A stretch of DNA of 11,220 nt from Desulfobacterales bacterium (GCA_021107495.1 JAIOSR010000317.1:1-11220); one strand, 5' to 3'; shown: positions 1 through 7,227, counted from the stretch's first letter. The notes: generated from the sequence alone by a model not told the origin. Numbers and translations: made by a program.

Positions 1-264
1 ATAACCCGTTATTGCGATAACCGGTATTTCAGGACTTTTATTCTTTAGAGCAGTAACCACGCCAACTCCGCTCACATAAGGAATGACAATATCCGTTATC
101 ACCAGGTCATACCCGCCCGATTCGAGGCTTTTCAGCCCTTCCAGACCGTCCGTAGCAGTGATGACTTCATATTTTAGAAATTCCAAATGCTTGATGATCA
201 TGGAAAGAACATCAGGGTCATCCTCTATTACCAGGATCGTCTTTTTTTCTTTTGCTTCACTCAT
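1..264 (-). CDS. Response regulator receiver (CheY-like) domain protein, C-terminus cut by window edge
   Basis: Translating the minus strand from 264 gives 88 residues beginning MSEAKEKKTILVIEDDPD and running off the left edge. The receiver hallmarks are present: the acidic pocket E14-D15-D16, the phospho-acceptor D58 in LVITDI, and the conserved T86 near the edge; the Lys of the receiver fold would lie past it. An ATG at 270 is in frame, but AAGGA sits only 1 nt from it and 7 nt from the ATG at 264, so 264 is preferred. Receiver domains accept a phosphoryl group from a histidine kinase at the conserved Asp. Whether this is a stand-alone CheY-like protein or carries an output domain cannot be seen, and no kinase gene is in the window. 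It is separated from the next upstream gene by a repeat-filled gap, so it is probably transcribed separately. Confidence 0.9.
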   Translation of the reverse strand, partial: MSEAKEKKTILVIEDDPDVLSMIIKHLEFLKYEVITATDGLEGLKSLESGGYDLVITDIVIPYVSGVGVVTALKNKSPEIPVIAITGY

Positions 265-292
265 TTTCATATCCTTGGAACATTTATTTTCA

Positions 293-577
293 TCACGCCC
301 AACCTGTCCCGCATAACTCGTTTTGCGGGGCTCACTTCGTTCGTTCGAGCCCACAGGGCTATCAGAGAAAAACAAGGGTATAAATGTACGCTCAAAATGT
401 ACGTGGGGTGCATCGAATGGATGAAAAAAGCGAGCTTCTTTCATCCATCCCCTGATCCCCCCTGATTCCAGTGAAAAGCACTGGAATCCCCGCCAAGCGG
501 GGATTTTGAGCGTACATTCGGACATTCAGTATCCGCCAATTTTTAGTACTCTGTGTTCTCTGTGCCTCTGCGTGAGA
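293..577. repeat. Nested palindromic intergenic element, class B copy 1
   Basis: The core is a perfect 16-bp inverted repeat: AATGTACGCTCAAAAT at 383-398 and its complement at 503-518. Between the arms are three hairpins: ATGGATGAAA (417-426) with TTTCATCCAT (439-448), ATTCCAGTG (465-473) with CACTGGAAT (479-487), and CCCCGC (488-493) with GCGGGG (497-502). Outside the core, CAGAGAAA on the left faces CTCTGTG-type words on the right (about 549-577). The left boundary TCACGCCC (293-300) also begins copy 2 at 7000. Outer limits are estimates. No gene is supported here; short reading frames are by-products of the palindromes. Confidence 0.75.
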
Positions 578-600
578 CATGTTCTTTATTCTTAACGCCC

Positions 601-715
601 GTTCCGCCTTCTGCCTTCTGTCCTATGATCTCCGTCTTCCGTTTTCGGTCCTCTGCGTTCTTTGCGTCTCTGCGTGATATTTTTTCTCCGTGGTCTCTGT
701 GGTGAGATATTTTAC
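601..715. repeat. Degenerate CTTCTGCC/CTCTGTG word array
   Basis: This stretch is made of imperfect short words of about 8-12 nt in loose tandem: CCTTCTGCCTTCTGTCC, then CCGTCTTCCGTTTTCGG, then CTCTGCG / TTTGCG / CTCTGCG, then CTCCGTGGTCTCTGTGGTG. It has strong pyrimidine bias on the plus strand and no coding potential. Similar words recur at 7228-7290 and in the flanks of the class B elements. It ends just before the stop of the coiled-coil protein gene at 731. Confidence 0.6.
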
Positions 716-730
716 TCAATTTTTTTACTG

Positions 731-1900
731 TTACACTATGCTCTCTATATAGGCAAGGTCCTTCTCTTGCGTATTTTTCGTTCCAATGGTCACGATCTTT
801 GTCTTGTGTTGGGAATCCTTTTGGAAATAGACCCTTCCTGAATAAGAAAAGTCCGCCTCTAAGATATTTATCTTTCCTCCTTTGCCAAAGACCTTTCTCT
901 TGACTGGGACTTGAGTATCGTCCTCATTGAGCTTGTGGATCACCTCTTCGCCCTTTAACTTAAATTCATCCGTAAGAGAAAGGAATCCTTCAACGGCCCT
1001 GTCTGTAAAATTTAGGTTTTTATAAAGGACCTTGAACCTTTTGTGGGTCGTTTCCGCCTTTTTCTTCTTCTGCTTGGGCTTCTTGAATTTCACTTTCAGC
1101 CGATCCATTTCCTCTCTTAGCTGAAAGAACTCAAATTCCCTTTCCTCCTTTAATTCTCTCTGCTCCCTTAATCCTGCCTCCAGGCCTTCCATCTCATCCA
1201 CAAAACCATCAATGTCTTTTGACATGTCCTTTTTTTCCTTTTTGAGATGGTCTATTCTTTCCAGGTAATTATCTTCCTTACCTTCCGTGTCCTTCAGTCT
1301 ATTTTCGGCCCGGATTAATTGATTTGAAAGACGTTGGATGAGTTCTTCCTGCTCTTTCTCCTGCCTCTCGGCTTCCCTGATCCCTTTTCGAATAAATAAA
1401 CGAAGGATTGTGAGGAACAAAAAAACATATAAAACCAGAATACTATTTGACAACCAGCTATTATGCCTGATTCGAAGATCAAATGAAAGGATCAGCCCCT
1501 TGTTCAGTATCCTGTAATTCTCGGCAGCCACTTCCACAAAATTGAGCGACTTTGTGGGGAGTTCGGAGAATTCATTTTCTTCATTCGAAACTTTGTGGTC
1601 TTGCTTGAAAAGGGCCGGGTATAGTATATGATCGTCTCTTGTCTTGACTAAAATGTGCATCCTGACACCAAGGCGAAACATGAGACTTCGGCTTAAATAT
1701 TCACCTATATTGCGATTTAATTCTTCCTTTACCGTGTATCGCCCTTCATACAGGGCTTCAAAGTCCTGAATAATGGTTTGATTCAGTTTTGATGCCCCCC
1801 TATTCTGAAAATACCCCTCCAGCATATGAAGGGTCAAAAGATAGCATATGGGAGGCAGAAAAATGCCTATAAACAATATCTTAAAAGGGAATTGTTTCAT
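731..1900 (-). CDS. Membrane-anchored coiled-coil protein with probable RelE/ParE-like C-terminal domain
   Basis: I do not recognise this 389-residue protein as a named family. The order seen is: TM helix about 7-25; an extracytoplasmic segment of about 125 residues (26-151); a second TM helix about 152-170; a highly charged coiled coil about 174-270; a Lys-rich linker 271-282; and a compact C-terminal domain 287-389. The last domain runs FTDRAVEGFLSL, then basic KRKVFGKGGK, then GRVYFQ (R356), KIVTIGTKNTQEKDLAYIE. That pattern (helix, basic strand, RVYF strand, terminal charged helix) resembles RelE/ParE-type toxin or interferase folds; this is motif-level inference. TM-periplasmic-TM-coiled coil is a sensor-like layout, with the putative effector in the cytoplasm. 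There is no convincing Shine-Dalgarno before the ATG; a repeat element ends 8 nt upstream. No antitoxin-like gene is adjacent. Existence as a gene is secure, function is not. Confidence 0.85.
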   Translation of the reverse strand: MKQFPFKILFIGIFLPPICYLLTLHMLEGYFQNRGASKLNQTIIQDFEALYEGRYTVKEELNRNIGEYLSRSLMFRLGVRMHILVKTRDDHILYPALFKQDHKVSNEENEFSELPTKSLNFVEVAAENYRILNKGLILSFDLRIRHNSWLSNSILVLYVFLFLTILRLFIRKGIREAERQEKEQEELIQRLSNQLIRAENRLKDTEGKEDNYLERIDHLKKEKKDMSKDIDGFVDEMEGLEAGLREQRELKEEREFEFFQLREEMDRLKVKFKKPKQKKKKAETTHKRFKVLYKNLNFTDRAVEGFLSLTDEFKLKGEEVIHKLNEDDTQVPVKRKVFGKGGKINILEADFSYSGRVYFQKDSQHKTKIVTIGTKNTQEKDLAYIESIV

Positions 1901-1907
1901 TTATTTT

Positions 1908-2163
1908 AACTACTCAGGTTATCCGGTTCACGGTTCAAGGTTGATCGAAAGCTTAAGCAATATTATGCATCGACCGTATACCAGGATCTTGTATCAGTCT
2001 TTTTTGTTCGTAATCTTTCACAGGTTCAGGCCTTTTTTGAATGACAGACCTTTCTGTTCAATTCACGTGCCAGTTGCCAGGCCTTAATAATCTTTAAACG
2101 GATTAATCTTCATTAGTTTCTAACCGTGAACTGTGAACCGTTGAACTTTGAACCTGGGTGGTT
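1908..2163. repeat. Intergenic element with AACTAC/GTAGTT-type inverted termini, class A copy 1
   Basis: The left arm 1908-1942 starts AACTACTCAGGTT and continues with CGGTTCACGGTTCAAGGTT words. The right arm 2122-2163 is its imperfect inverse, ending AACCTGGGTGGTT; the first 13 nt of the arms match at 11 positions and the GTTCAC words align after an indel. The interior of about 180 bp is AT-rich and shows no gene. The element fills nearly all of the gap between the TPR lipoprotein stop (2174) and the next start (1900). Confidence 0.7.
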
Positions 2164-2173
2164 CCATTTATTT

Positions 2174-4474
2174 TTATTCAATTTCTTTCAAAATCCTGCG
2201 TGCATCTTCAGCCCCCTTGAAATTCTGATCAATCTTCAGGGCCTTTTCGAAAAATTCCTTAGCCTCATCTGCCTGGTTGTTCTTGAAATAGGCCAGGCCT
2301 AAATGATAATGGATCACCGGGTTTTCCGGATCCCGTTCCAGGCCGTCCTGAAACTCGGAAATGGCGTTCAGATAACTTCCTTTCAGATAATAGATCCAGC
2401 CCAAGGTATCCATGACTGCGGCATTCTTAGGCATTTTTTCCTTGGCTATCCGGGCAAAACCCAGGGCCTCGTCAATGTTCCCCTCGCCCTGCGCCAGATT
2501 CCAGGCCAGGTTGTTTGCAGCAGGCGCAAAATCTTTGTTTACCTCTAAGGCCTTCCTGTAATATGTCTCAGCCTTTTGCCCGTCACCCTTCTGTTCATAA
2601 ATCGTACCCAAAGCCATGTATCCTGCTAAGTATTTCGGTTGTTTTTTCAAAATGGTCTCGTATTGAGAAACAGCTTCATCGATCTTCTTTTCTCGCACAT
2701 AGATCTTGGCCAAGGCCACATAAGAGGCCATGATATTGGGATTTATCTCAATGGCCTTTTCAAAATGTGACCGGGCCCTTTTTAAGTTTTTTTCAGCTAA
2801 TGAGACGTTCCCTTCCAAGTGTTCAATCAGTGCCAGGTTAGAGGGATTGTCCCTGGTTTTCTCTTTCATGTCTTCACAGATTCGAATGGCCTCTTCATAC
2901 TTCTTGTCGCGAACATATAGGCCCACAAGCAATGCAAGGGCATTGGTTTGACTGGGATTTAACTCGAGGGCCTTTTTAAAGCTCACCAGGGCCTCCTCCT
3001 GCCTTTTTGTGAGATTATACAGGAGGCCGAGGCGGACATAGCCAGGCGCATGATCAGGGGCGCTTTCGATCACTTTTTTAAAAGCCACTTCAGCTCCCTC
3101 AACATCCCGTTCAAGGATTTTGAGGTTTCCCTGGAGCGTGAGTGTCCTCGGATGGCGAGGGGAAAGTTTAAGCGCCTGTTCTATTTGCTGTCCGGCTAAG
3201 TCTTTGTCCCTTTTACGCAGATATGTTTCGGCTAAGATGAGCCTTGCATCCAACAGTCTCGGATTCAGTTCCACGGCCTTTAGAAGATCCTGTTCCGCCA
3301 ATTTGTTTTTTCCTGTACCAACCAGGCACAGGGCCTTGAAATAATAGGCCATGGCATTGCGCGGCCTATCCCTGATAACAAGATTGAAACGATCCAGGGC
3401 ATTGGTAAAATCCCTTTTAACCAAAGATATCCTGCCTTTTAAAAAGTTAGCCCCCACATGGCCCTTGTCTTTCTCCAAGACTTTATCAATAGTTGTTTCA
3501 GCCTCTTTTATCTTTTTAAAATCAAAATGGAGTTGTGCCATGCTCACAAGGATGTTCAGATCATCCTTTTTAAGGGCTGATGCCCTGTCCATGGCGTCCA
3601 ATGCCTTTTCATAAGAATTCCTCCTGGCATAATATATCCCCAGATTCATTAAGGGCGCCATGTCCTCGTCGGGCGCGGAATCCACTGCTTTTAAATAGGT
3701 CTTTTCCGCCTGGACCCAATTCTTCCGGCTTTCGTAAAAACGTCCAAGCACATAAAGGTTCTGGTATTTTGAACCGGATGCCTGGATCATTTTCTTAAGT
3801 TCCGACTCGGCCTTGTCCCACTGCCCCTTGGCGCCGTATATGCGAGCCAGTTCTATATAGGCGACGCGCGCTTTAGGATCCAGCGATATGACTTTAAGAT
3901 ATTCCTTTTCGGCCTTGTCCAGGTCCTTTTTTAAAAGGTATAAACGGCCTAAGGAAAGATGAGTCTTGAACCGGTCGGGATCTAAGGAGACAACTTTTTT
4001 GAGGGTCTTTATGGCCGAATCCAGGTTTTTCTCCTGGACCTGGACACCCGAAAGGAGACTTAGTGCCTCAATGTCGTCGGGTGATTTTTCTAAAATCAAC
4101 GCGGCCTTTGTTTTCGCATCTTCGGTCCTTTTTCCCAAGAGAAAGAACTGTCCCATTTTCAACTGGGCCTTCATGTTACCCGGGTTGGCGGAAACCGCGC
4201 GGGAAAAGGATTGAAATGCCTCCTTTCCCTGTTTAAGCTTCATATATGTCTCGCCCAATTCATAATAGGCCGCATCATTTTTCGGTTCCAGTTGAACCAC
4301 GTTCTTGAGTTCAATCACGGCCTTTTTAAATTCGCTCTTTTCAATATACTCTCTTGCCCTTTCCAAATGTTTAGCCTTTTTTTCTTCCTTGCTGGAGCAC
4401 CCCGCGCACATAAACAGCAGGAACAAGACAAGCATTACCCTCAGGCAATTAATTTCCCATTTATTCAGTTTCAT
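2174..4474 (-). CDS. Large TPR-repeat lipoprotein (PrsT / PEP-CTERM-type TPR lipoprotein-like)
   Basis: The product is 766 residues. An N-terminal signal (hydrophobic core about 11-22) ends in the lipobox-like C23-A24-G25-C26, followed by S27, which favours outer-membrane sorting. From about residue 35 to the end it consists of roughly 20 tetratricopeptide repeats with the usual A/G-Y-N/D-P spacing, for example AYYELGETYMKLKQGKEAF, and NNLAWNL followed by DTLGWIYYLKG near the C terminus. The overall plan resembles the TPR lipoproteins of exopolysaccharide/PEP-CTERM loci, but no exosortase or polysaccharide genes are visible, so a generic envelope scaffold is equally possible. An in-frame TTG at 4504 would add 10 residues lacking signal character; the ATG at 4474 leads straight into the signal peptide and has AGGAG 11 nt upstream. 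It has its own promoter and is insulated from adk by a terminator. Confidence 0.9.
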   Translation of the reverse strand: MKLNKWEINCLRVMLVLFLLFMCAGCSSKEEKKAKHLERAREYIEKSEFKKAVIELKNVVQLEPKNDAAYYELGETYMKLKQGKEAFQSFSRAVSANPGNMKAQLKMGQFFLLGKRTEDAKTKAALILEKSPDDIEALSLLSGVQVQEKNLDSAIKTLKKVVSLDPDRFKTHLSLGRLYLLKKDLDKAEKEYLKVISLDPKARVAYIELARIYGAKGQWDKAESELKKMIQASGSKYQNLYVLGRFYESRKNWVQAEKTYLKAVDSAPDEDMAPLMNLGIYYARRNSYEKALDAMDRASALKKDDLNILVSMAQLHFDFKKIKEAETTIDKVLEKDKGHVGANFLKGRISLVKRDFTNALDRFNLVIRDRPRNAMAYYFKALCLVGTGKNKLAEQDLLKAVELNPRLLDARLILAETYLRKRDKDLAGQQIEQALKLSPRHPRTLTLQGNLKILERDVEGAEVAFKKVIESAPDHAPGYVRLGLLYNLTKRQEEALVSFKKALELNPSQTNALALLVGLYVRDKKYEEAIRICEDMKEKTRDNPSNLALIEHLEGNVSLAEKNLKRARSHFEKAIEINPNIMASYVALAKIYVREKKIDEAVSQYETILKKQPKYLAGYMALGTIYEQKGDGQKAETYYRKALEVNKDFAPAANNLAWNLAQGEGNIDEALGFARIAKEKMPKNAAVMDTLGWIYYLKGSYLNAISEFQDGLERDPENPVIHYHLGLAYFKNNQADEAKEFFEKALKIDQNFKGAEDARRILKEIE

Positions 4475-4544
4475 TTTTCTCTTTTCTCCTGTCAGATAGA
4501 TCAAAACTCATTACAAATAGCCAAAAAAACTAAATTAATAAAGC

Positions 4545-4573
4545 AACATACAACTTAACCCAAATGATGTCAA
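4545..4573 (-). promoter_or_regulatory. Sigma-70-type promoter for the TPR lipoprotein gene
   Basis: On the minus strand a perfect TTGACA (4568-4573) is followed after 17 nt by TATGTT (4545-4550, 4 of 6 consensus). Transcription would begin near 4538, giving a leader of about 64 nt before the ATG at 4474. The site lies downstream of the adk terminator, as expected for an independent unit. Confidence 0.65.
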
Positions 4574-4627
4574 ACCGTTTCTATCTATCGCATTCCCAAT
4601 ATCTACTGAATATCGAACGGCTGTTCT

Positions 4628-4670
4628 GAAAATAAAAAAGGGTACCCGAAAGGATACCCTTTTTATTTTC
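4628..4670. terminator. Bidirectional intrinsic terminator downstream of adk
   Basis: GGGTACCC, loop GAAA, GGATACCC form a stem with one internal C/A mismatch. It is flanked by an A-rich tract on one side (GAAAATAAAAAA) and its complement TTTTTATTTTC on the other, so either strand presents a hairpin followed by a U tract. It lies 65 nt past the adk stop and upstream of the lipoprotein promoter. Confidence 0.88.
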
Positions 4671-4734
4671 AAATTACCTTTGTTGTGCGAAGAATTACAG
4701 ATAGCGGGCGGAAATAAATCCCGCTCGAATAATG

Positions 4735-5415
4735 TTAACCTATTTTGGACAGTAACTCAGCGGACACCTCTTTGACGCCCGGCCTTCCATCCAGTTCTAC
4801 TATCTTTGGAACGCCGCCGGATTTCGCCGAGAGATCTTTATAGAAATTACAGCCCGCCATAGTACCGGTCTCGGTATCGTAATAGATATTGTGGCGTTGA
4901 TCAATGGCGGCCTCGTCCTGGTCATCCGACCGGGTCTTGAGTTCCCCACCGCAGACCCTGCACTTGTCTCCATCCGGTTTGATGGCATCAATATAGATAT
5001 TGTTGGGATGGTTGTTGTCATTTACACACAAACGCCGGCCCATGATCCGGTTCTTGGCGATCTGCCTGTCAAGGACCATGTCAATGATGATATCTAAGGT
5101 TATGTCCTCTGCCTTCAGTGCCTTGTCCAATTCCTGGGCCTGGGTAAGGTTACGGGGGAACCCGTCCAACAACCAGCCGTCTTTACAGTCATCTTCCTTG
5201 AGACGGTCAAGAATCATGGGAATGGTAATGCTGTCGGGAACTAATTCACCCCGGTCTATGTAACCTTTGGCCTCCTTGCCTAAGTCCGTGTCGCGCGAGA
5301 TATTATCCCTGAAGATTACGCCGGTTTCAATATGGGGGGTACCAAACTTCTCCTTCACGATAGCACCCTGGGTTCCTTTGCCGCTTCCGTTTGGGCCGAA
5401 AAACAGTATTTTCAT
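4735..5415 (-). CDS. adk: Adenylate kinase
   Basis: This 226-residue enzyme interconverts ATP + AMP and 2 ADP in the cytoplasm. The P-loop GPNGSGKGTQ is at residues 7-16, the AMP-site segment TGVIFRD at 31-37, GELVPD at 56-61, DGFPRN at 84-89 and the LID start GRRLC at 126-130. The LID is atypical: instead of a second Cys two residues after C130 it reads CVNDNNH (130-136), later followed by C152-R-V-C155, so a metal site would need D133 or H136 as the fourth ligand. The later LID/CORE part RSDDQDEAAIDQRH (162-175) keeps the usual arginine positions. From memory, similar LIDs occur in sulfate-reducing deltaproteobacteria. A good AAGGAG (complement 5424-5429) sits 8 nt before the ATG. The gene is flanked by a class A repeat upstream and a strong terminator downstream. 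Confidence 0.96.
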   Translation of the reverse strand: MKILFFGPNGSGKGTQGAIVKEKFGTPHIETGVIFRDNISRDTDLGKEAKGYIDRGELVPDSITIPMILDRLKEDDCKDGWLLDGFPRNLTQAQELDKALKAEDITLDIIIDMVLDRQIAKNRIMGRRLCVNDNNHPNNIYIDAIKPDGDKCRVCGGELKTRSDDQDEAAIDQRHNIYYDTETGTMAGCNFYKDLSAKSGGVPKIVELDGRPGVKEVSAELLSKIG

Positions 5416-5444
5416 GTTTCTTTCTCCTTTTAATTAATTTTTTT

Positions 5445-5620
5445 AACTACTCAGGTGGGTAGACTGAAGGCTGAAGACTGTTAGGAAAAACTGAAATACG
5501 GTTCATTTTGAAGCCCTGTTTGGTGCGAAAATCTGCTCTCTCCACCAAAGTGCGTCAATCGTACTTTTTGGACCCCTTCAGCCTTCAGTCTAAACAACTT
5601 CAGCCTGACTACGTGTAGTT
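5445..5620. repeat. Intergenic element with AACTAC/GTAGTT termini, class A copy 2
   Basis: The left end shares 16 identical bases with copy 1 (TTTTAACTACTCAGGT at 5441-5456 and 1904-1919). The right end is ACTACGTGTAGTT (5608-5620). Inside is a perfect 17-bp inverted repeat, TAGACTGAAGGCTGAAG at 5460-5476 and its complement at 5576-5592. Deeper still lies TTTGGTG (5519-5525) facing CACCAAA (5543-5549). The interior words (CTGAAGG) differ completely from those of copy 1. It lies between the adk ribosome site and the ApgM-like gene stop and encodes nothing obvious. Confidence 0.7.
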
Positions 5621-5621
5621 A

Positions 5622-5654
5622 CTAATTTTTTTGTGAAAATATTTCAAAAATTAG
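5622..5654. terminator. AT-rich hairpin after the ApgM-like gene, possible weak terminator
   Basis: CTAATTTTT (5622-5630) pairs with AAAAATTAG (5646-5654), with TGAAA/TTTCA able to pair inside. It starts about 15 nt past the stop at 5669 on the minus strand. The stem lacks a GC core, so termination activity is doubtful. Confidence 0.3.
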
Positions 5655-5668
5655 CCCGTGTCAAGGTA

Positions 5669-6886
5669 TTAACCCTTATCCAAAAATGCCGGCATCAAAT
5701 CATGTCCTTTTTCAAAAAAAAGCCCGGACTGTATGGCTGATGCCTCTGTGAAACCGGGGCCTTCACGCACGGATTCAAGCTCCTTTTTACCGGCCCAGGC
5801 AAATGGTGCAGGCTCGCTTGTGTGGGTTTTTTTGCAGATTGGTGTATAATGATCACTTGCGACCATGATCCGGTAGTCCTCAAATCGTTCCAGGCCATTT
5901 AAAACGGAACCTACCACCTTTTCATCAAATGCCTCGATTGCCTGTATCTTTTCTTCAATGTTCCCGTTATGGCCGGCCTCATCAGGGGCTTCCACATGAA
6001 CAAATAAAAAGTCGAGACGTCCAAGCCCTGTCAGGGCCTCTTCGGCCTTTCCACGATAGTTGGTGTCCAGATAGCCGGTTGCCCCCTTCACATTAATCGG
6101 TTCAAGACCCGCATAAACACCAATGCCCTTCAACAGGTCCACTGCCGAAATAACTCCTCCATTCAGACCGAATTTTTCGGTGAACAAGGGAATCTTCGGC
6201 GCTCTGCCCTGGCCCCACAGCCAGATGGAGTTGGCTGGTTTCAACCCCTTCCTGATTCTCTCCACGTTCACCGGATGGTCCTTTAATATCTTCCACGAGA
6301 GGCGAATAAAACCTGGAATAGGGTCCTCTCCTGCATGGTTCAGGTATGTGGCCATGTTCTGATCCAGAACGTTATGGGGCGGAATAGTTTCAATTTCCAC
6401 CGGTCCTTTATCCCACACGAAAAGGTGTCGATAGGCAATACCCGGGTAGATGCTAACTCCCGGGATTGACATTTCTTTTTTCAAGCTCTCCACAATAGGT
6501 CTTGACTCTTTTGTGGTGATATCCCCTGAGCTGTGGCTCCCCATCACAATTTCCTTATCCGACCTGTGCTCGAGGGTGACCAGATTCATTCGATAGGCCG
6601 CATCAGCAGCCTTCAGGCTTACACCCATGCTGGCAGCCTCAAATGGGGAACGCCCGGTGTGATATGATACGGGATCGTAGCCCAGAAGTGATAGGTTGGC
6701 AACATCACTGCCAGGTTCCATGCCTTCCGGAATAGTCTTTACGCACCCGATCCGGCATGCCGCAATCCTGTCCATATTAGGGGTCAGGGCGACCTCAAGG
6801 GGAGTCTTCCCGTCCAGTTCGGGAATAGCATAGTCTGCCATCCCGTCGCCTACCAGAAGGATATATTTTATTTTGCCTTTTGCCAT
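5669..6886 (-). CDS. ApgM-family protein, proposed homoserine kinase (annotated elsewhere as cofactor-independent phosphoglycerate mutase)
   Basis: The 405-residue product belongs to the alkaline-phosphatase-fold, archaeal-type 2,3-bisphosphoglycerate-independent phosphoglycerate mutase family. Visible metal and catalytic elements are GDGMAD (13-18, D14), GSDVANLSLLGYDP (S60 as the active-site Ser), HVEAPDEAGHNG (D302, H306), ASDH (D345, H346) and KKTHTSEP (H355). One branch of this family (TIGR02535) was proposed to be a non-orthologous homoserine kinase because it sits with threonine-pathway genes. Here the next gene upstream on the same strand is homoserine dehydrogenase, which fits: hom makes homoserine and this enzyme would phosphorylate it. 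Phosphoglycerate mutase activity cannot be excluded from sequence. The start follows family N-termini (KYILLVGDGMAD), but the Shine-Dalgarno is weak (AAGAA). A 407-bp repeat-rich gap separates it from hom, so operon continuity is uncertain. Confidence 0.88.
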   Translation of the reverse strand: MAKGKIKYILLVGDGMADYAIPELDGKTPLEVALTPNMDRIAACRIGCVKTIPEGMEPGSDVANLSLLGYDPVSYHTGRSPFEAASMGVSLKAADAAYRMNLVTLEHRSDKEIVMGSHSSGDITTKESRPIVESLKKEMSIPGVSIYPGIAYRHLFVWDKGPVEIETIPPHNVLDQNMATYLNHAGEDPIPGFIRLSWKILKDHPVNVERIRKGLKPANSIWLWGQGRAPKIPLFTEKFGLNGGVISAVDLLKGIGVYAGLEPINVKGATGYLDTNYRGKAEEALTGLGRLDFLFVHVEAPDEAGHNGNIEEKIQAIEAFDEKVVGSVLNGLERFEDYRIMVASDHYTPICKKTHTSEPAPFAWAGKKELESVREGPGFTEASAIQSGLFFEKGHDLMPAFLDKG

Positions 6887-6999
6887 ATTTTAGGTTCTTC
6901 TTCACCACCCCAGTACGATCTTCTGGACCTACGGGGCTCCGATAGCGGGATCTACACTAACTTCCGACAGGCAGAGACACAGAGAAAAGCCTTTTTTTA

Positions 7000-7220
7000 T
7001 CACGCCCGTTCGCTTCACTCACTCGAGATCGCAGAGGTCACAGAGAAAAGCGGCGGTATGAATGTGCACACAAAATCCCAGCAGCGCTGGGATCACAACG
7101 CTAAAGCGTTGGGATTAGTCAATTTTGAGCGTGCATTCGTTCATTCTTTCTGTATCGTCCTTCTCCGTGTCCTCTGTGTCTCAAGCGAAGCCCCGTCATA
7201 ACGGGACAGGCTGGGCGTGA
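7000..7220. repeat. Nested palindromic intergenic element, class B copy 2
   Basis: Outer inverted ends are TCACGCCC (7000-7007) and GGGCGTGA (7213-7220). Further in, CAGAGGTCACAGAG-type words face CTCTGTGTCTC. Next come arms AATGTGCACACAAAAT (7061-7076) and ATTTTGAGCGTGCATT (7122-7137), pairing at 12 of 16 positions. At the centre are two perfect hairpins: TCCCAGC (7076-7082) with GCTGGGA (7086-7092), and CAACGCT (7096-7102) with AGCGTTG (7105-7111). The layout repeats copy 1 at 293-577, while the hairpin sequences differ. Another CAGAGACACAGAG word lies just outside at about 6972. No coding frame is supported in 6887-7293. Confidence 0.72.
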
Positions 7221-7227
7221 GAAAGCT

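Noticed and set aside
392..580. 62-codon minus-strand frame
   Set aside because: Its sequence is translated palindrome and CTCTGTG words of the class B element; no protein family is recognisable.
601..715. CRISPR-like array
   Set aside because: The words are short, degenerate and not separated by unique spacers; no cas gene is present.
1848..2087. 79-codon plus-strand frame
   Set aside because: It spans the class A element and the 5' end of a real opposite-strand gene; no ribosome site or domain.
4475..4504. TTG start extending the TPR lipoprotein by 10 residues
   Set aside because: The extra residues (IYLTGEKRK) overlap the ribosome site for the ATG at 4474 and would precede a complete signal peptide.
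4211..4558. 115-codon plus-strand frame
   Set aside because: It runs antisense to the N-terminal part of the lipoprotein gene and its promoter; the hydrophobic stretch is the complement of the Lys-rich coding sequence.
5530..5558. TTGACG-17-CAGATT as an adk promoter
   Set aside because: The -35 is good, but the -10 matches consensus at only 3 of 6 positions and the site lies inside a repeat element.
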